A program made the translations under genes and the position numbers. The notes below the pieces were generated by a model, which saw nothing but the letters and a program-made list of their open reading frames with translations, did no database searches and was not told the DNA's origin. A stretch of DNA of 64,000 nt from Isoetes taiwanensis (lineage: Eukaryota > Streptophyta > Lycopodiopsida > Isoetales > Isoetaceae): NCBI GenBank assembly GCA_021234155.1, contig JAJEKV010000110.1, positions 2,698,338 to 2,762,337 of the forward strand. Direction: 5' to 3'. The first letter of the stretch is position 1. Every line of letters begins with the position of its first letter. Shown in pieces: positions 1 through 9,105 of this stretch.

Positions 1-1475
1 TGATAAAAATTCTAGATCCATGAAGGAGCCCAATGATGGAGAAATATCAAGTTTAATCCATGTGGATGCACAAGAAATTAGCAATCGACTTCAAGCTACT
101 CAGGTTTGGTTGCTGGTTGATTGAAGTATTAAGATCCTAAGTATTAAGAGTCATGCAGAATAGGGCTTGTCCTTATCATTCCCTTTCAAGTTTGCTCATC
201 CCTAACATAGTAGGCAGTTTGACAGGCTTCCCTTGATATGTTTGCCTACTCTATGATTACATAAAAAGCAGGTTACTGATCTACATGATTAGGTCATGAC
301 TTAGCAGTATGCTTTAGTTAGTTTCCTGCTCTATAATAATGGTCAGAAGAGGTGAAATGGTTTACAGCATATTCTACCCCGATTTCCAGCCTGCATGCTT
401 GAGGGAATATGCTGGTATGATAGCCTAAAATAATAAAGGCATATGGTATCTGGACTGTAATTCTGATATTAATGCATGATGCTAATATCGTTTGATTACT
501 ATGCTAATTGGTAGAAAATCTGTCTTCTTACTGCCAGCCTTTTCTGATTTAGACTTTGTCATATCTTCATTTAAGAGGAAATCATGCGTTGGCTTTCTTG
601 CATAATGCATACGGAGCATAATTAGCTTGCTCGCCTAACTGCTAGAATTATTGTATTTGATTTAGACTTGGCCTTCCTTTGTTCCTAAGCGAGGGGATTT
701 GTTGCATTAAATGGATTATTTTGGAATCATGGAGAATAATTAACTTCGATATTTCTTTGCTCGATTATAGAACGGTAGCTAACATGTCTTCTAGTTTAAT
801 GTGTAAGATTTATGAATGGCCTTAAAATTAGATTCTAAGGGGCCTAAGTGTAATCTGCATACTTTATTGCAGTATAAGTTTAGGACAGAGACCATGGGCT
901 TTTTCTGCTGGTATAACTCATCTGTCTACTTTGTTTAAAGTTAAACATTCAAGGTGAAGGGCGATAAGCCCAAGAAATCTAAGCTTACCTGCTAGCGCTT
1001 AGGTCTTTACCCTGACTAAGGCTAATGTTCCTATGGTTTGCTGCAGGTAACGGGATTTCTTGCTCCTGTGTATGTTTTCCCAGTACCTTATTTGTCTACA
1101 TGACATGGAAGCTAAGGATGATACAAGATCAAATTTCAAGTTGTCTTCAACAGCAATTATCACTTTGAAAGTATACTGTTCTATTCTCAAATTGCTATAC
1201 CAGTGGATATAAACATTCTGATTCCTGTCACGCTTGATTAGGGTCTTTATTTGCAATAAAAAGATCTTTGAAAATTTTTTGGACTATAAGTCGTGTATTA
1301 TAGTTTAACTGTTCTAGATAATGGAAAAGAGTTTGTAGATTGTTGAAATTATAACCATGTCATGGCCTAAGTTGAAATACACCTGTTTTAAACTTAGGGC
1401 TGCTAATTGTACCTTAAAAAGATCTTTGCAAAAGGTCTTGGAGAGGTAAAAAGTCTGTTTGAACAGGGTTTAAAG
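1..1475 (+). repeat. LTR-like repeat, family A, copy 1 (cut by window start)
   Basis: Bases 1-1475 repeat almost unchanged at 3148-4630, so the two copies stand head to tail with a period near 3.15 kb. Differences are a few substitutions and small indels, for example an extra GTTGGTTAC in copy 2 near 4378. No protein domain is visible. Head-to-tail LTR-like units are typical of Penelope-like elements, and the first-intron structure at 943-1077 is shared in layout with families B and C further right. I therefore infer a non-autonomous Penelope-like relative; the direct repeat itself is plainly visible. Confidence 0.75.
943..1077 (+). ncRNA. Three-way-junction RNA motif, family A, copy 1
   Basis: Pairings visible: outer stem AAACAT (943-948) plus CA and AGG with CCT..TG..ATGTTT (1064-1077); side hairpin GGGC-gataa-GCCC (959-971); inner stem AAGAAATC (972-979) with GATTTCTT (1054-1061); possible further pair TTACC (985-989) with GGTAA (1046-1050). 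The right side carries TTTGCTGCAGGTAACGGG. The same layout with different paired bases is found in families B (21888-22029) and C (23942-24087). Function unknown; it is not a hammerhead, because no CUGANGA core is present. Confidence 0.5.
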
Positions 1476-1793
1476 GTTTTTTATCAATACTCGGTTCTCT
1501 AGTTATACTAGAGACCATGATCATGGTTACTTTATTTTTCAGGTGTAAAACTAAATAAATATTTGTGAATACTGATGACAATGTGGATTTATAGGGGATT
1601 ACAAGAATAATCACTGAAGCCACTGAGGTAGACTTTAACACTCATTAAGAAAGGTAACAAATTCATTGCTTTAGAAAGTGCTTCGCATAGGAGATGGAAA
1701 ATGACTTCTTCTTGGATTATAGACCATGCATGGGTGATTGGATATAATTTACCAAGCATGGTTGTAAATGTAAATGATAAAAACGTGATATCT

Positions 1794-1877
1794 TCCATTG
1801 CCATTGGGCCAGATATCTTCTATTTGCCATTGGGCTCCATTGCCATTGGGCCAGATATCTTCTATTTGCCATTGGGC
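1794..1877 (+). repeat. 42-bp tandem duplication
   Basis: Two adjacent copies of a 42-bp unit that begins TCCATTGCCATTGGGCC and ends CCATTGGGC, starting at 1794 and 1836. The unit itself contains two CCATTGGGC words. Confidence 0.85.
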
Positions 1878-1978
1878 TCTAATACGACTCCTTTTTAAGT
1901 ACGAGATCTCGCTTTTATTTAAAATATGCATACGAGCTTTAATTTGAATTAAGTTAAGGGTAGGCAACTATAGGAAGG

Positions 1979-2008
1979 GTAGGGCCTTGTGGTTCAACAA
2001 GGTCCTAC
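1979..2008 (+). other. Hairpin with G-T pair
   Basis: GTAGGGCCTTGT (1979-1990), loop GGTTCA, then ACAAGGTCCTAC (1997-2008): twelve pairs, one of them G-T. It is preceded by GGCAACTATAGG, a word also seen ahead of the long hairpin at 31283-31345 in family C, suggesting an equivalent position in a related element. Confidence 0.6.
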
Positions 2009-2111
2009 TCTCCTTGTTGATACCGGATGTCTCCACTGTGTACTGAATTCCAGCAAGGCCACCCACCCAACCTACGAAAGGAGGAAGGGTTTTTTATTAT
2101 AATGGCTAGGG

Positions 2112-2372
2112 ATGTTTGGTCTGCTTCCTAGAGATATGTCAAGTGACAACCAGTAGATGTTATTATGGCGGTATCATTTTTCATTTGCCATTGCATAAGC
2201 TGAATTTGTTATTGGTATTAAACATTATATAGCTAAACATGGTGTTAGGTCAACTTCCTAGGGAAATATCAAGTGACAACCAGTAGATGTTGTTATAATG
2301 GGTTCATTTATCATTTGCCATGGTATAAGCTGAATTTGTTATTGGTATTAAACATTATATAGCTAAACATGG
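2112..2372 (+). repeat. About 130-bp tandem duplication
   Basis: Two adjacent units share CTTCCTAG, AAGTGACAACCAGTAGATGT, ATAAGCTGAATTTGTTATTG and AACATTATATAGCTAAACAT at a constant offset of about 130 bp, with several substitutions between copies. Confidence 0.8.
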
Positions 2373-3069
2373 GATATTTTTGGTTAACTTCTCTTTAAAA
2401 GCTGGATTTATGTTCCCAAAAGATAGCCGGTCTACATAAAATGCTATCATCTAAGATATTTTATCCTGTTTAAGCCTTTGTTTTCTTTAGGTATATATAT
2501 GTGGGTTATTTGACCTATGGATCGTAGAGATTACAATTCATAACCAGTCATAGCAATATGTAACAATAGTTGAAGTATTTCTTCTTATATGAATAGTATA
2601 ATTGTTTGCATATGAGAATGCAACAAGAATTGCTTACTGCAGTGACCAAGTTTGCAGAACATTATGAAGCAGAAACACATGGCAGATATGGGCATTATAT
2701 GCATATGTGGAGCTTAACAAAAAATCATGGGCGGCCTCAAACATGGGTAAAATTTGTGACACTTGGTTAACATATGGTTGTTTTGTTTGTTGCATAAGGA
2801 AAATGGATAATTAATAGGCTAAAATGATAAAACTATGAAGGCAGAATGTAGAGCCAACGTGGCTTGACAGATGGAATTTTTAGGGCAAAAATGGAGCACG
2901 CTTCTCCACCTCGACGGATGGGTTATGTTCTAAAGCCATTGGATTGGTACAGACGGTAGCAAGTGCAGGCCGGTGGGTTAAATAGGACTCCAGATACGAA
3001 TGCTTTCTCGGATGTTTTGATCTGCTCATCCATAAGACAGTACCGATTTTGAGAGGAACGTAGATCCAA

Positions 3070-3249
3070 ATGAGGCATTGTAGAAATATTCCTTTTCCAA
3101 ATGTAGATCTGTTCTGGCCCACTGGTCAAATCGTGGCTGAAGCTGATGATAAAAATTCTAGATCCATGAAGGAGCCCAATGATGGAGAAATATCAAGTTT
3201 AATCCATGTGGATGCACAAGAAATTAGCAATCGACTTCAAGCTACTCAG
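3070..3249 (+). CDS. Putative leader exon of family A
   Basis: Open frame of about 60 codons that reaches a CAG|GT exon end at 3247-3250, the same arrangement as the leader exons of families B and C. It is acidic around EADDKNSRSMKEPNDGE, but unlike the other two it has no RGG-type region, so homology is not shown. It sits at the start of the repeated unit; the part from 3148 on is also present at position 1. Family A lies within an inferred Penelope-like group whose members contain introns. Confidence is low because the frame is short and no domain is recognised. Confidence 0.3.
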
Positions 3250-4630
3250 GTTTGGTTGCTGGTTGATTGAAGTATTAAGATCCTAAGTATTAAGAGTCAT
3301 GCAGAATAGGGCTTGTCCTTATCATTCCCTTTCAAGTTTGCTCATCCCTAACATAGTAGGCAGTTTGACAGGCTTCCCTTGATATGTTTGCCTACTCTAT
3401 GATTACATAAAAAGCAGGTTACTGATCTACATGATTAGGTCATGACTTAGCAGTATGCTTTAGTTAGTTTCCTGCTCTATAATAATGGTCAGAAGAGGTG
3501 AAATGGTTTACAGCATATTCTACCCCGATTTCCAGCCTGCATGCTTGAGGGAATATGCTGGTATGATAGCCTAAAATAATAAAGGCATATGGTATCTGGA
3601 CTGTAATTCTGATATTAATGCATGATGCTAATATCGTTTGATTACTATGCTAATTGGTAGAAAATCTGTCTTCTTACTGCCAGCCTTTTCTGATTTAGAC
3701 TTTGTCATATCTTCATTTAAGAGGAAATCATGCGTTGGCTTTCTTGCATAATGCATACGGAGCATAATTAGCTTGCTCGCCTAACTGCTAGAATTATTGT
3801 ATTTGATTTAGACTTGGCCTTCCTTTGTTCCTAACTGAGGGGATTTGTTGCATTAAATGGATTATTTTGGAATCATGGAGAATAATTAACTCGATATTTG
3901 CTGCTCTGATTATAGAACAGTAGCTAACATGTCTTCTAGTTTAATGTGTAAGATTTATGAATGGCCTTAAAATTAGATTCTAAGGGGCCTAAGTGTAATC
4001 TGCATACTTTATTGCAGTATAAGTTTAGGACAGAGACCATGGGCTTTTTCTGCTGGTATAACTCATCTGTCTACTTTGTTTAAAGTTAAACATTCAAGGT
4101 GAAGGGCGATAAGCCCAAGAAATCTAAGCTTACCTGCTAGCGCTTAGGTCTTTACCCTGACTAAGGCTAATGTTCCTATGGTTTGCTGCAGGTAACGGGA
4201 TTTCTTGCTCCTGTGTATGTTTTCCCAGTACTTTATTTGTCTACATGACATGGAAGCTAAGGATGATACAAGATCAAATTTCAAGTTGTCTTCAACAGCA
4301 ATTATCACTTTGAAAGTATACTGTTCTATTCTCAAATTGCTATACCAGTGGATATAAACATTCTGATTCCTGTCACAGTTGGTTACGCTTGATTAGGGTC
4401 TTTATTTGCAATAAAAAGATCTTTGAAAATTTTTTGGACTATAAGTCGTGTATTATAGTTTAACTGTTCTAGATAATGGAAAAGAGTTTGTAGATTGTTG
4501 AAATTATAACCATGTCATGGCCTAAGTTGAAATACACCTGTTTTAAACTTAGGGCTGCTAATTGTACCTTAAAAAGATCTTTGCAAAAGGTCTTGGAGAG
4601 GTAAAAAGTCTGTTTGAACAGGTTTAAAGG
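3148..4630 (+). repeat. LTR-like repeat, family A, copy 2
   Basis: Second copy of 1-1475. Its right end is interrupted: where copy 1 reads AAAGGTTTTTTATCAATACTC, copy 2 runs into a long T tract followed by the 3' end of a LINE, so the LINE inserted at about 4626-4631. Confidence 0.85.
4088..4222 (+). ncRNA. Three-way-junction RNA motif, family A, copy 2
   Basis: Same sequence and pairings as 943-1077, located about 840 bases after the CAG|GT exon end at 3249, so it would lie inside the first intron of family A. Confidence 0.5.
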
Positions 4631-5895
4631 TTTTTTTTTTTTTTTTTTTTTGGAGAAAAGGAAGATTTATATTACTCATCAAATAGTTACATCAGAAAAT
4701 ATGGGAACCATATAGGCTCTCAAAATTGTGCCTTTAGCACGCATATGTACAACATCAAAATTTGGATCAGAAACCTTTGTACATAGAGAAACACAACTGC
4801 AGCAGTAATTCGTTCGATTTCAGAGTGGAGGATCTGGAACTATAAAATCTAAGTCTGAATCAGTCTCCTCTTCATCAATGATCACCAAATCCGAAGCCAC
4901 TGGATCCACCTGCCAACCAATGTCATTCCATTCGGGTGGGAAAGCAAAGAACCAAAGAGGGGCTGTTTCAGAGAAAAGGATCAAGGCCTCTCCATGAGCA
5001 TCTTGCAAGGCTTTATGGTGATAGAACATGTCTCTGAATTGGGAGAATTGATCATCAGTAAGCAGCCTCTCATAGCAGAAAAGAAATCTGTCAAGGATAT
5101 GAGCTTGGTAGCCGTTTAGCATGAAGGGTTTCAGTTTTTCCAGATCTTGGTCAATAGTTGGTGATAGAGACCAGAGTTGCTGATTATTAAAAATCTCTGT
5201 AGCAGCTGCAAAATTTGACAAGTCAGGGAAGTTTGGCTTACAGTTCATCCTCGTTGTCAAGGCAATCGCCAGACTCGAATACCACAAAATGATCATTAGG
5301 GATAAGCATATCATCACAAACAAAGATATTGTGCAAACCAACAAATTTCCCTATTGACAACTAAGTACTATCATATTTATCTTGTTTACTGTTCTTATGA
5401 GCCATGGCAATCTTGGATATCTCAATTTGGAAAGCTACTTTCATCCATGCAACATCCACCCTTTGATTTGAATAATTGATCCTATTCCTGTGTTTTCATA
5501 TGATCCATAGTGCAGTCTGCCTGATAGTGTTTAAAAATCTATTTGATCCCTTGAGGAGGTCCATGATATTGGCCCAGTTGCCTAAATTGTGGCCTTTTGA
5601 CCTCAGATAAGTATCAAGCCACCTTCAAAATTCCCTGATTTTGGGGCAGTCGAACATATGATTTATGGTTTCAGATCTGTCCCCACAAAGCTTACATTTG
5701 GGGTTGTCCTGCAGATCCTTGCATCTTTCAAACATATTACAGTTTGAGGGCAAAGCATTGTGGATGGTTCTCCAGATAAACACTTGCATTTTAGGTTGAG
5801 AATAGGATTTCCAATTATTTCTCAAACCCTAATTTGGATGGTTGAGATCATCTGACTGCATCTGAAGGCCGAGATTTATTGCACGACTTCTCACC
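4631..5895 (-). mobile_element. 5'-truncated LINE (L1-type), 3' end
   Basis: On the minus strand the element ends in a poly(A) tail, seen as the T tract at 4631-4653. It contains the reverse-transcriptase zinc-binding domain found at the C-terminus of plant LINE ORF2 proteins, followed by a short tail ORF. The rest of ORF2 (endonuclease and reverse transcriptase core) is absent, which is the usual 5' truncation of LINE copies. The insertion point is the right end of a family A repeat. I could not find a clear target-site duplication, and the left (5') boundary near 5895 is approximate. Confidence 0.75.
4820..5825 (-). pseudogene. LINE ORF2 C-terminal fragment with zinc-binding domain
   Basis: Reading on the minus strand from 5825, the frame gives the zf-RVT signature: QVFIWRTIHNALPSNCNMFERC, CKLCGDRSETINHMFDCP and WRWLDTYL, with the cysteine/histidine pattern C-x2-C..H..C. 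The frame continues in broken form to about 5345, and a further open stretch of 174 codons runs 5344-4820 with an acidic end (DEEETDSDLDFIVPDPPL). In intact LINEs this domain follows the reverse transcriptase and is thought to bind nucleic acid. Here it is a dead relic; stops interrupt the reading between the two parts. Confidence 0.7.
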
Positions 5896-5928
5896 ACCGT
5901 GATTGGCCATGCTTTGATCTCTTATGAG

Positions 5929-6040
5929 AAAAGGAAAAAGGAAAAGGGAGGAGAAAAGGGCAAAGTGAAAGGCAAAAAGACACGGGTAAAAGGGAAAGAA
6001 GGAAAAGGGAAAAGGAAAGGAAGGAAGGAAGGAAGGAAGG
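5929..6040. repeat. Purine tract ending in (GGAA)n
   Basis: Nearly all A and G on the plus strand, closing with five GGAA repeats. It matches in style the longer purine tracts at 6955-7321 and 38995-39790. The GGAA end is also the tail of the element to its right, mirroring the (TTCC)n at 57312-57337. Confidence 0.8.
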
Positions 6041-6900
6041 TATTTTTATCGTCCACGGAGACCAATCAATCTATGGGACCCAATACAAAAATGCAGCAAG
6101 CGGATTACTGCCCGGATTAAAAAACCCCCGCCCCGAAGGGTTTTCGAGGGAAAAACCGAGGCAGCAATCAGCCTGCTGACAAACTGTGCTAACATATAAA
6201 ATGCAGAAACACCCAAATATATACAGTCATGCACCGCACCCGTAGTGCCTAATCAGCGAGCAGCCAGGGGGGGGCAAAGGTGACCTCGCAGGTCCAGTAC
6301 CTCCTGAATGTATGACCCCAGGGCACGTACTGACGGTGTGTTCATCAGCCAATGTAAGGGCAAGTCCGGCCGCATACTAAGGGAGCCGATCCGCCCGGAT
6401 CCGACCGAACGCCGGGCAACTCGAAAGTGTGAGACTCATCCTCAATGGCACCCGCTTGACAAAGCGGCGACAGAGCCTCACCCCGGGCGGGGGCTCCCCA
6501 ATCCACCGCCCGCCTCGAGCGCGACGATGGTGGGCACCCGTATGGTAATGGAGGCAATGAGTCGGCGCTTTTCGTGGGCAACCGGGAACGCAGTAGAGCC
6601 GTGGACCCCGCTAACACGGGGTTGATGTGCTCCTTGTAATGGGCCGTTTTGACATGCTCTAGAGCCGGGTCCCGAGCTTGCCAAGGAAACAAGCGCCTAG
6701 GTACTCCCGCGGCCGCCACGACGTCGCCGTGGTCCACTGCGACGCGACCGTGTTCTCGCGACGTTCCATCCGGGCGAACCACCGATCTCTCTTACCCTCC
6801 AACGGGCCCTAAGCCGCCGCAGACCATTGCCACAAAGAAGTAAGCAAAAGCGGGAGCCGAGCATCACCCATAGTAACCACTTTCTGAAAATAGACGATGT
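6026..6900 (-). mobile_element. GC-rich element with (TTCC)n tail, minus orientation
   Basis: The tail side reads (GGAA)n, then CGTCCACGGAGACC and TATGGGACCCAATACAAAA. The reverse complement of 57230-57337 has the same words in the same order, so both are copies of one repeat family with a 3' (TTCC)n tail. The body, about 6240-6880, is strikingly GC- and CpG-rich in an AT-rich setting. A 145-codon open frame lies on the minus strand (6782-6345), but both strands are open here because of base composition, and I do not call it a gene. Tetranucleotide tails suggest a non-LTR (LINE or SINE) origin; class unresolved. Confidence 0.45.
6094..6178 (-). ncRNA. Structured motif with UUCG tetraloop (second motif, copy 3)
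   Basis: On the minus strand CAGCAGGCTGATTGCTGCC (6178-6160) pairs with the segment at 6112-6094; 16 Watson-Crick pairs, two G-U and one mismatch. Inside lies GGTTTTTCCCTCGAAAACC, then CCC-UUCG-GGG, then a GC-rich run and TTTTTTAATCC. The copies at 26358-26440 and 27605-27687 have the same inner order but a different outer stem and CCC-GAAA-GGG. Function unknown. Confidence 0.5.
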
Positions 6901-6954
6901 GTCTATCTAGGGCTGCCCGCTGAAGCGGCAAGAATCCAGTCTCCTGCAGCAAGA

Positions 6955-7321
6955 GCACGGAAACACAGGAAGGAAAAGAAAGGGAGACAAGGAAGGAAAA
7001 AGAAACACTACAAAAAAGAGAAGAGGGAAAGGGTAAGGACAGAAGTAATACAGAAGGGAAAAAGGGGAAGAGAAAAAGGATAGAGAGAAGGAAAGGTAAA
7101 AGAAAAAGGGGGAGGAGGAGGGAGCGAAAAGGAACACTAGGAACGGGGTAGAGGAAAAAGGTGGGGAAGGAGAAAAAAGGAAGGGAAAAAGGGAAGAGAA
7201 AAAGAGAGGGGAGAAGGGAGGGGAAAAGGGAAAGGGAAAAGAAAAAGAAAAAAAGGAGGGGGAAGCGGGGAAGGGAAGGAAAAAGGACATAGAGAAAACT
7301 GGAAGACGAAAAGGGAAAAAG
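6955..7321. repeat. Polypurine tract, left of inverted repeat
   Basis: About 365 bases of G and A in irregular GGAAAA-type runs on the plus strand, ending exactly where the 21-bp terminal inverted repeat starts. The tract reappears on the same strand right after the partner repeat at 38994. Long open frames on the minus strand here (Ser/Pro/Phe/Leu only) are composition artefacts. Confidence 0.9.
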
Positions 7322-7342
7322 GGGTAGTTGCACGAAAGGGTG
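7322..7342 (+). repeat. Left 21-bp terminal inverted repeat
   Basis: Begins GGGTAGTTGC and ends GAAAGGGTG. Perfect inverse match to 38974-38994; similarity stops immediately inside (TCTCAT here, GATAAA at the other end). Confidence 0.75.
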
Positions 7343-7621
7343 TCTCATATTTCTTGTCTTGTATAATGTAATAATAGGTTACACTAGGTTAGTGTAGTTA
7401 GGGGGAAAAAAATAGATTTTACATGACATTTAATGCTAGCAACCAACGTGGAAGATTGCATATTTAATTATGGTAACTAACAAAATTCGTGCAATGAATT
7501 TGAAATTGGAATCACCTTCGATTTCGGACTCCCTCGAATTCTCCTCCCAACCGATTCAATCTGTTCCCAGATCAATCGAACCTAAAAAATCAGAAAGCCC
7601 CATTTTGATCTTGTTTTTACA

Positions 7622-8386
7622 GTGGCCGAATTCATTGTTTTGGGTGACAAAGCTATGGAAGAAGGTAGGTTGGAAGCAAGAGCAGAAGACTCTACTGATG
7701 AATCGGATCAGGGCAAGAACCCAACAGGTTCCCAAGGGAGGTCAAAACGAAAATCTTGTGATGCTGGATATGTGACAAAAGGTGTAAGAAGAAAGGTGAA
7801 TGAAGCTATTGATCTTATTGTGCAACAAGTCTCTAATTTGGACCCAAAACACCAAATTACTTTTGCCAAAAGACTCTTGCAGGATAAAAGGTTGTGTTTT
7901 CTATTTGAACCCATCCTTGGGAAGCCTGAAGAGGCTATTGTGAAGGAAAAAATGGTAAAAAATCTCAGGGATGGCCCTCAAGAGGTGAAAAGAGCAAATA
8001 GCAATGATAAACTTGGTGCTAAACACTCTGTTCTTGCTATGGTAGTTGGAAAAGAGGGAGAATCATTGAAGCGTACAAAGGCAGCCAAATTGTTGAAATT
8101 ACATCCACGGAATATGAGCATTGCAGCAAAAAGAAGGAAGGAAATGTCATTAGGTGGAGCAAATCTGTGGGCATTAGCAGGTCAAAAACCCAGAACAAAT
8201 GTTGTAGATCAGGCTATGAAGAATTTGATTGCCCAATTTTGGTTGGATAACACAAAAGTCTCACCAAAAGTTAGAGATGTGATGAAGAAAAGGACACAGG
8301 CAATTCAATACATTAACATTACACAGGTACAAATTATACATTGCCTTGTATTTAAAGATGAAGATCTGGTTACAATATGTTTCTAG
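7622..8386 (+). CDS. Transposon-borne gene, function unknown
   Basis: A frame of about 250 codons is preceded by a good 3' splice site (TTTTTACAG at 7621) and contains a likely donor CAG|GTACAA at 8326-8328, so it is probably one internal exon of a longer gene. The product is basic and rich in K/R (GVRRKVNEAIDLIVQQVSN, KAAKLLKLHPRNMSIAAKRR). Its end, FWLDNTKVSPKVRDVMKKR, has the look of a DNA-binding or scaffold region found in eukaryotic transposon proteins, but I cannot name a family. It starts about 300 bp inside the left inverted repeat and converges with a minus-strand Ulp1-like fragment at 8607-9104. The downstream exons are not seen. Confidence 0.5.
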   Translation: MAEFIVLGDKAMEEGRLEARAEDSTDESDQGKNPTGSQGRSKRKSCDAGYVTKGVRRKVNEAIDLIVQQVSNLDPKHQITFAKRLLQDKRLCFLFEPILGKPEEAIVKEKMVKNLRDGPQEVKRANSNDKLGAKHSVLAMVVGKEGESLKRTKAAKLLKLHPRNMSIAAKRRKEMSLGGANLWALAGQKPRTNVVDQAMKNLIAQFWLDNTKVSPKVRDVMKKRTQAIQYINITQVQIIHCLVFKDEDLVTICF

Positions 8387-8410
8387 TTAGAATATGAAGA
8401 AAAAGTTATG

Positions 8411-9048
8411 TTTTTACAAAATTTCACTTCATCTCATGTCAATATGTTACATGTCAACTCCTTCACATATCTTCATTTAGTTCCACATGTATGAAGTTGG
8501 GGCCTGCATCGATAAACAACATGAGATGGTTAGTACACGTAACACTTTTACTTAATCTTTAGAAGACTATTAATTAATTACCTCTTAAAGTATGCAAGGC
8601 AGGAGCTCATGATGATCCGAGCGTGTCTAAATATGCTGCCATAGCAGCAGTCTCATCGTCATGGGTGCCGTGATATACGGGCGTTCGAGAGCCCGTGCTT
8701 CTCGCCGAAGAACTTGTCTCCTCGTCATCGAGGTCATCGACCATACATGTGTGAGTGCATACAGCCCGCAACTGCATCCGGGAACTGCCATACTCATATG
8801 TGATCCGCTCCATAACCAACTTGTCAAATGCATCAATTGGGTGATCCCTCACGTATGTTGAAATCTCATCCGCATTGCGGAGCCCTTCAATCGAGGGGTA
8901 GAGTGCGGTCATAACGTTATCATTTTGTTTGTTAAGTGTCCATGGTGGTATACAAATGTATGAGTATAGGGGATTTAATGAGCACTTGTATTGTGCATCA
9001 TCAAACAGCAGAGCCCTCCTATGATACTTGGGAAATTCAGTTGAAATA
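8411..9048. repeat. About 640-bp direct repeat, left copy
   Basis: From TTTTTACAAAATTTCACTTC to CAGTTGAAATAAC this stretch is repeated at 34654-35290 with a few small indels. The two copies flank a 25.6-kb block of nested elements. Both carry the end of a minus-strand gene. Confidence 0.9.
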
Positions 9049-9104
9049 ACTTTCAAGTTCTTCACATAAAGATTTTTGGACGGGTTTATTCTAAATGGAA
9101 GCAC
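8607..9104 (-). pseudogene. 3' part of Ulp1-like captured gene (left copy)
   Basis: Open for 165 codons on the minus strand. It reads NLKVISTEFPKYHRRALLFD, then IPPWTLNKQNDNVM and SARSTGSRTPVY, and ends in GSS at 8607. The same end is present next to the Ulp1-like domain of the gene at 34860-38644, so this is a detached C-terminal piece. The left copy extends about 60 bp further upstream in coding sequence (to 9104) than the right copy, which changes at 35290. Then it runs into the tandem array. No catalytic residue of the protease lies in this piece. Confidence 0.5.
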
Positions 9105-9105
9105 C

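Larger units (their letters stand above)
1476..3069. other. Family A spacer between direct repeats, no gene seen
   Basis: No convincing protein-coding region. The stretch holds two local tandem duplications (1794-1877 and about 2112-2372) and a hairpin at 1979-2008. Short open frames are broken and match nothing I recognise. It is the inter-repeat part of the head-to-tail family A units. Confidence 0.5.

Noticed and set aside
6240-6880. Ribosomal DNA or a GC-rich protein gene
   Set aside because: No rRNA signature I know is present, and both strands are open because of composition.
6809-7348. Long minus-strand frames rich in F, S, L and P
   Set aside because: They follow from polypurine sequence on the plus strand, as do those at 38928-39800.
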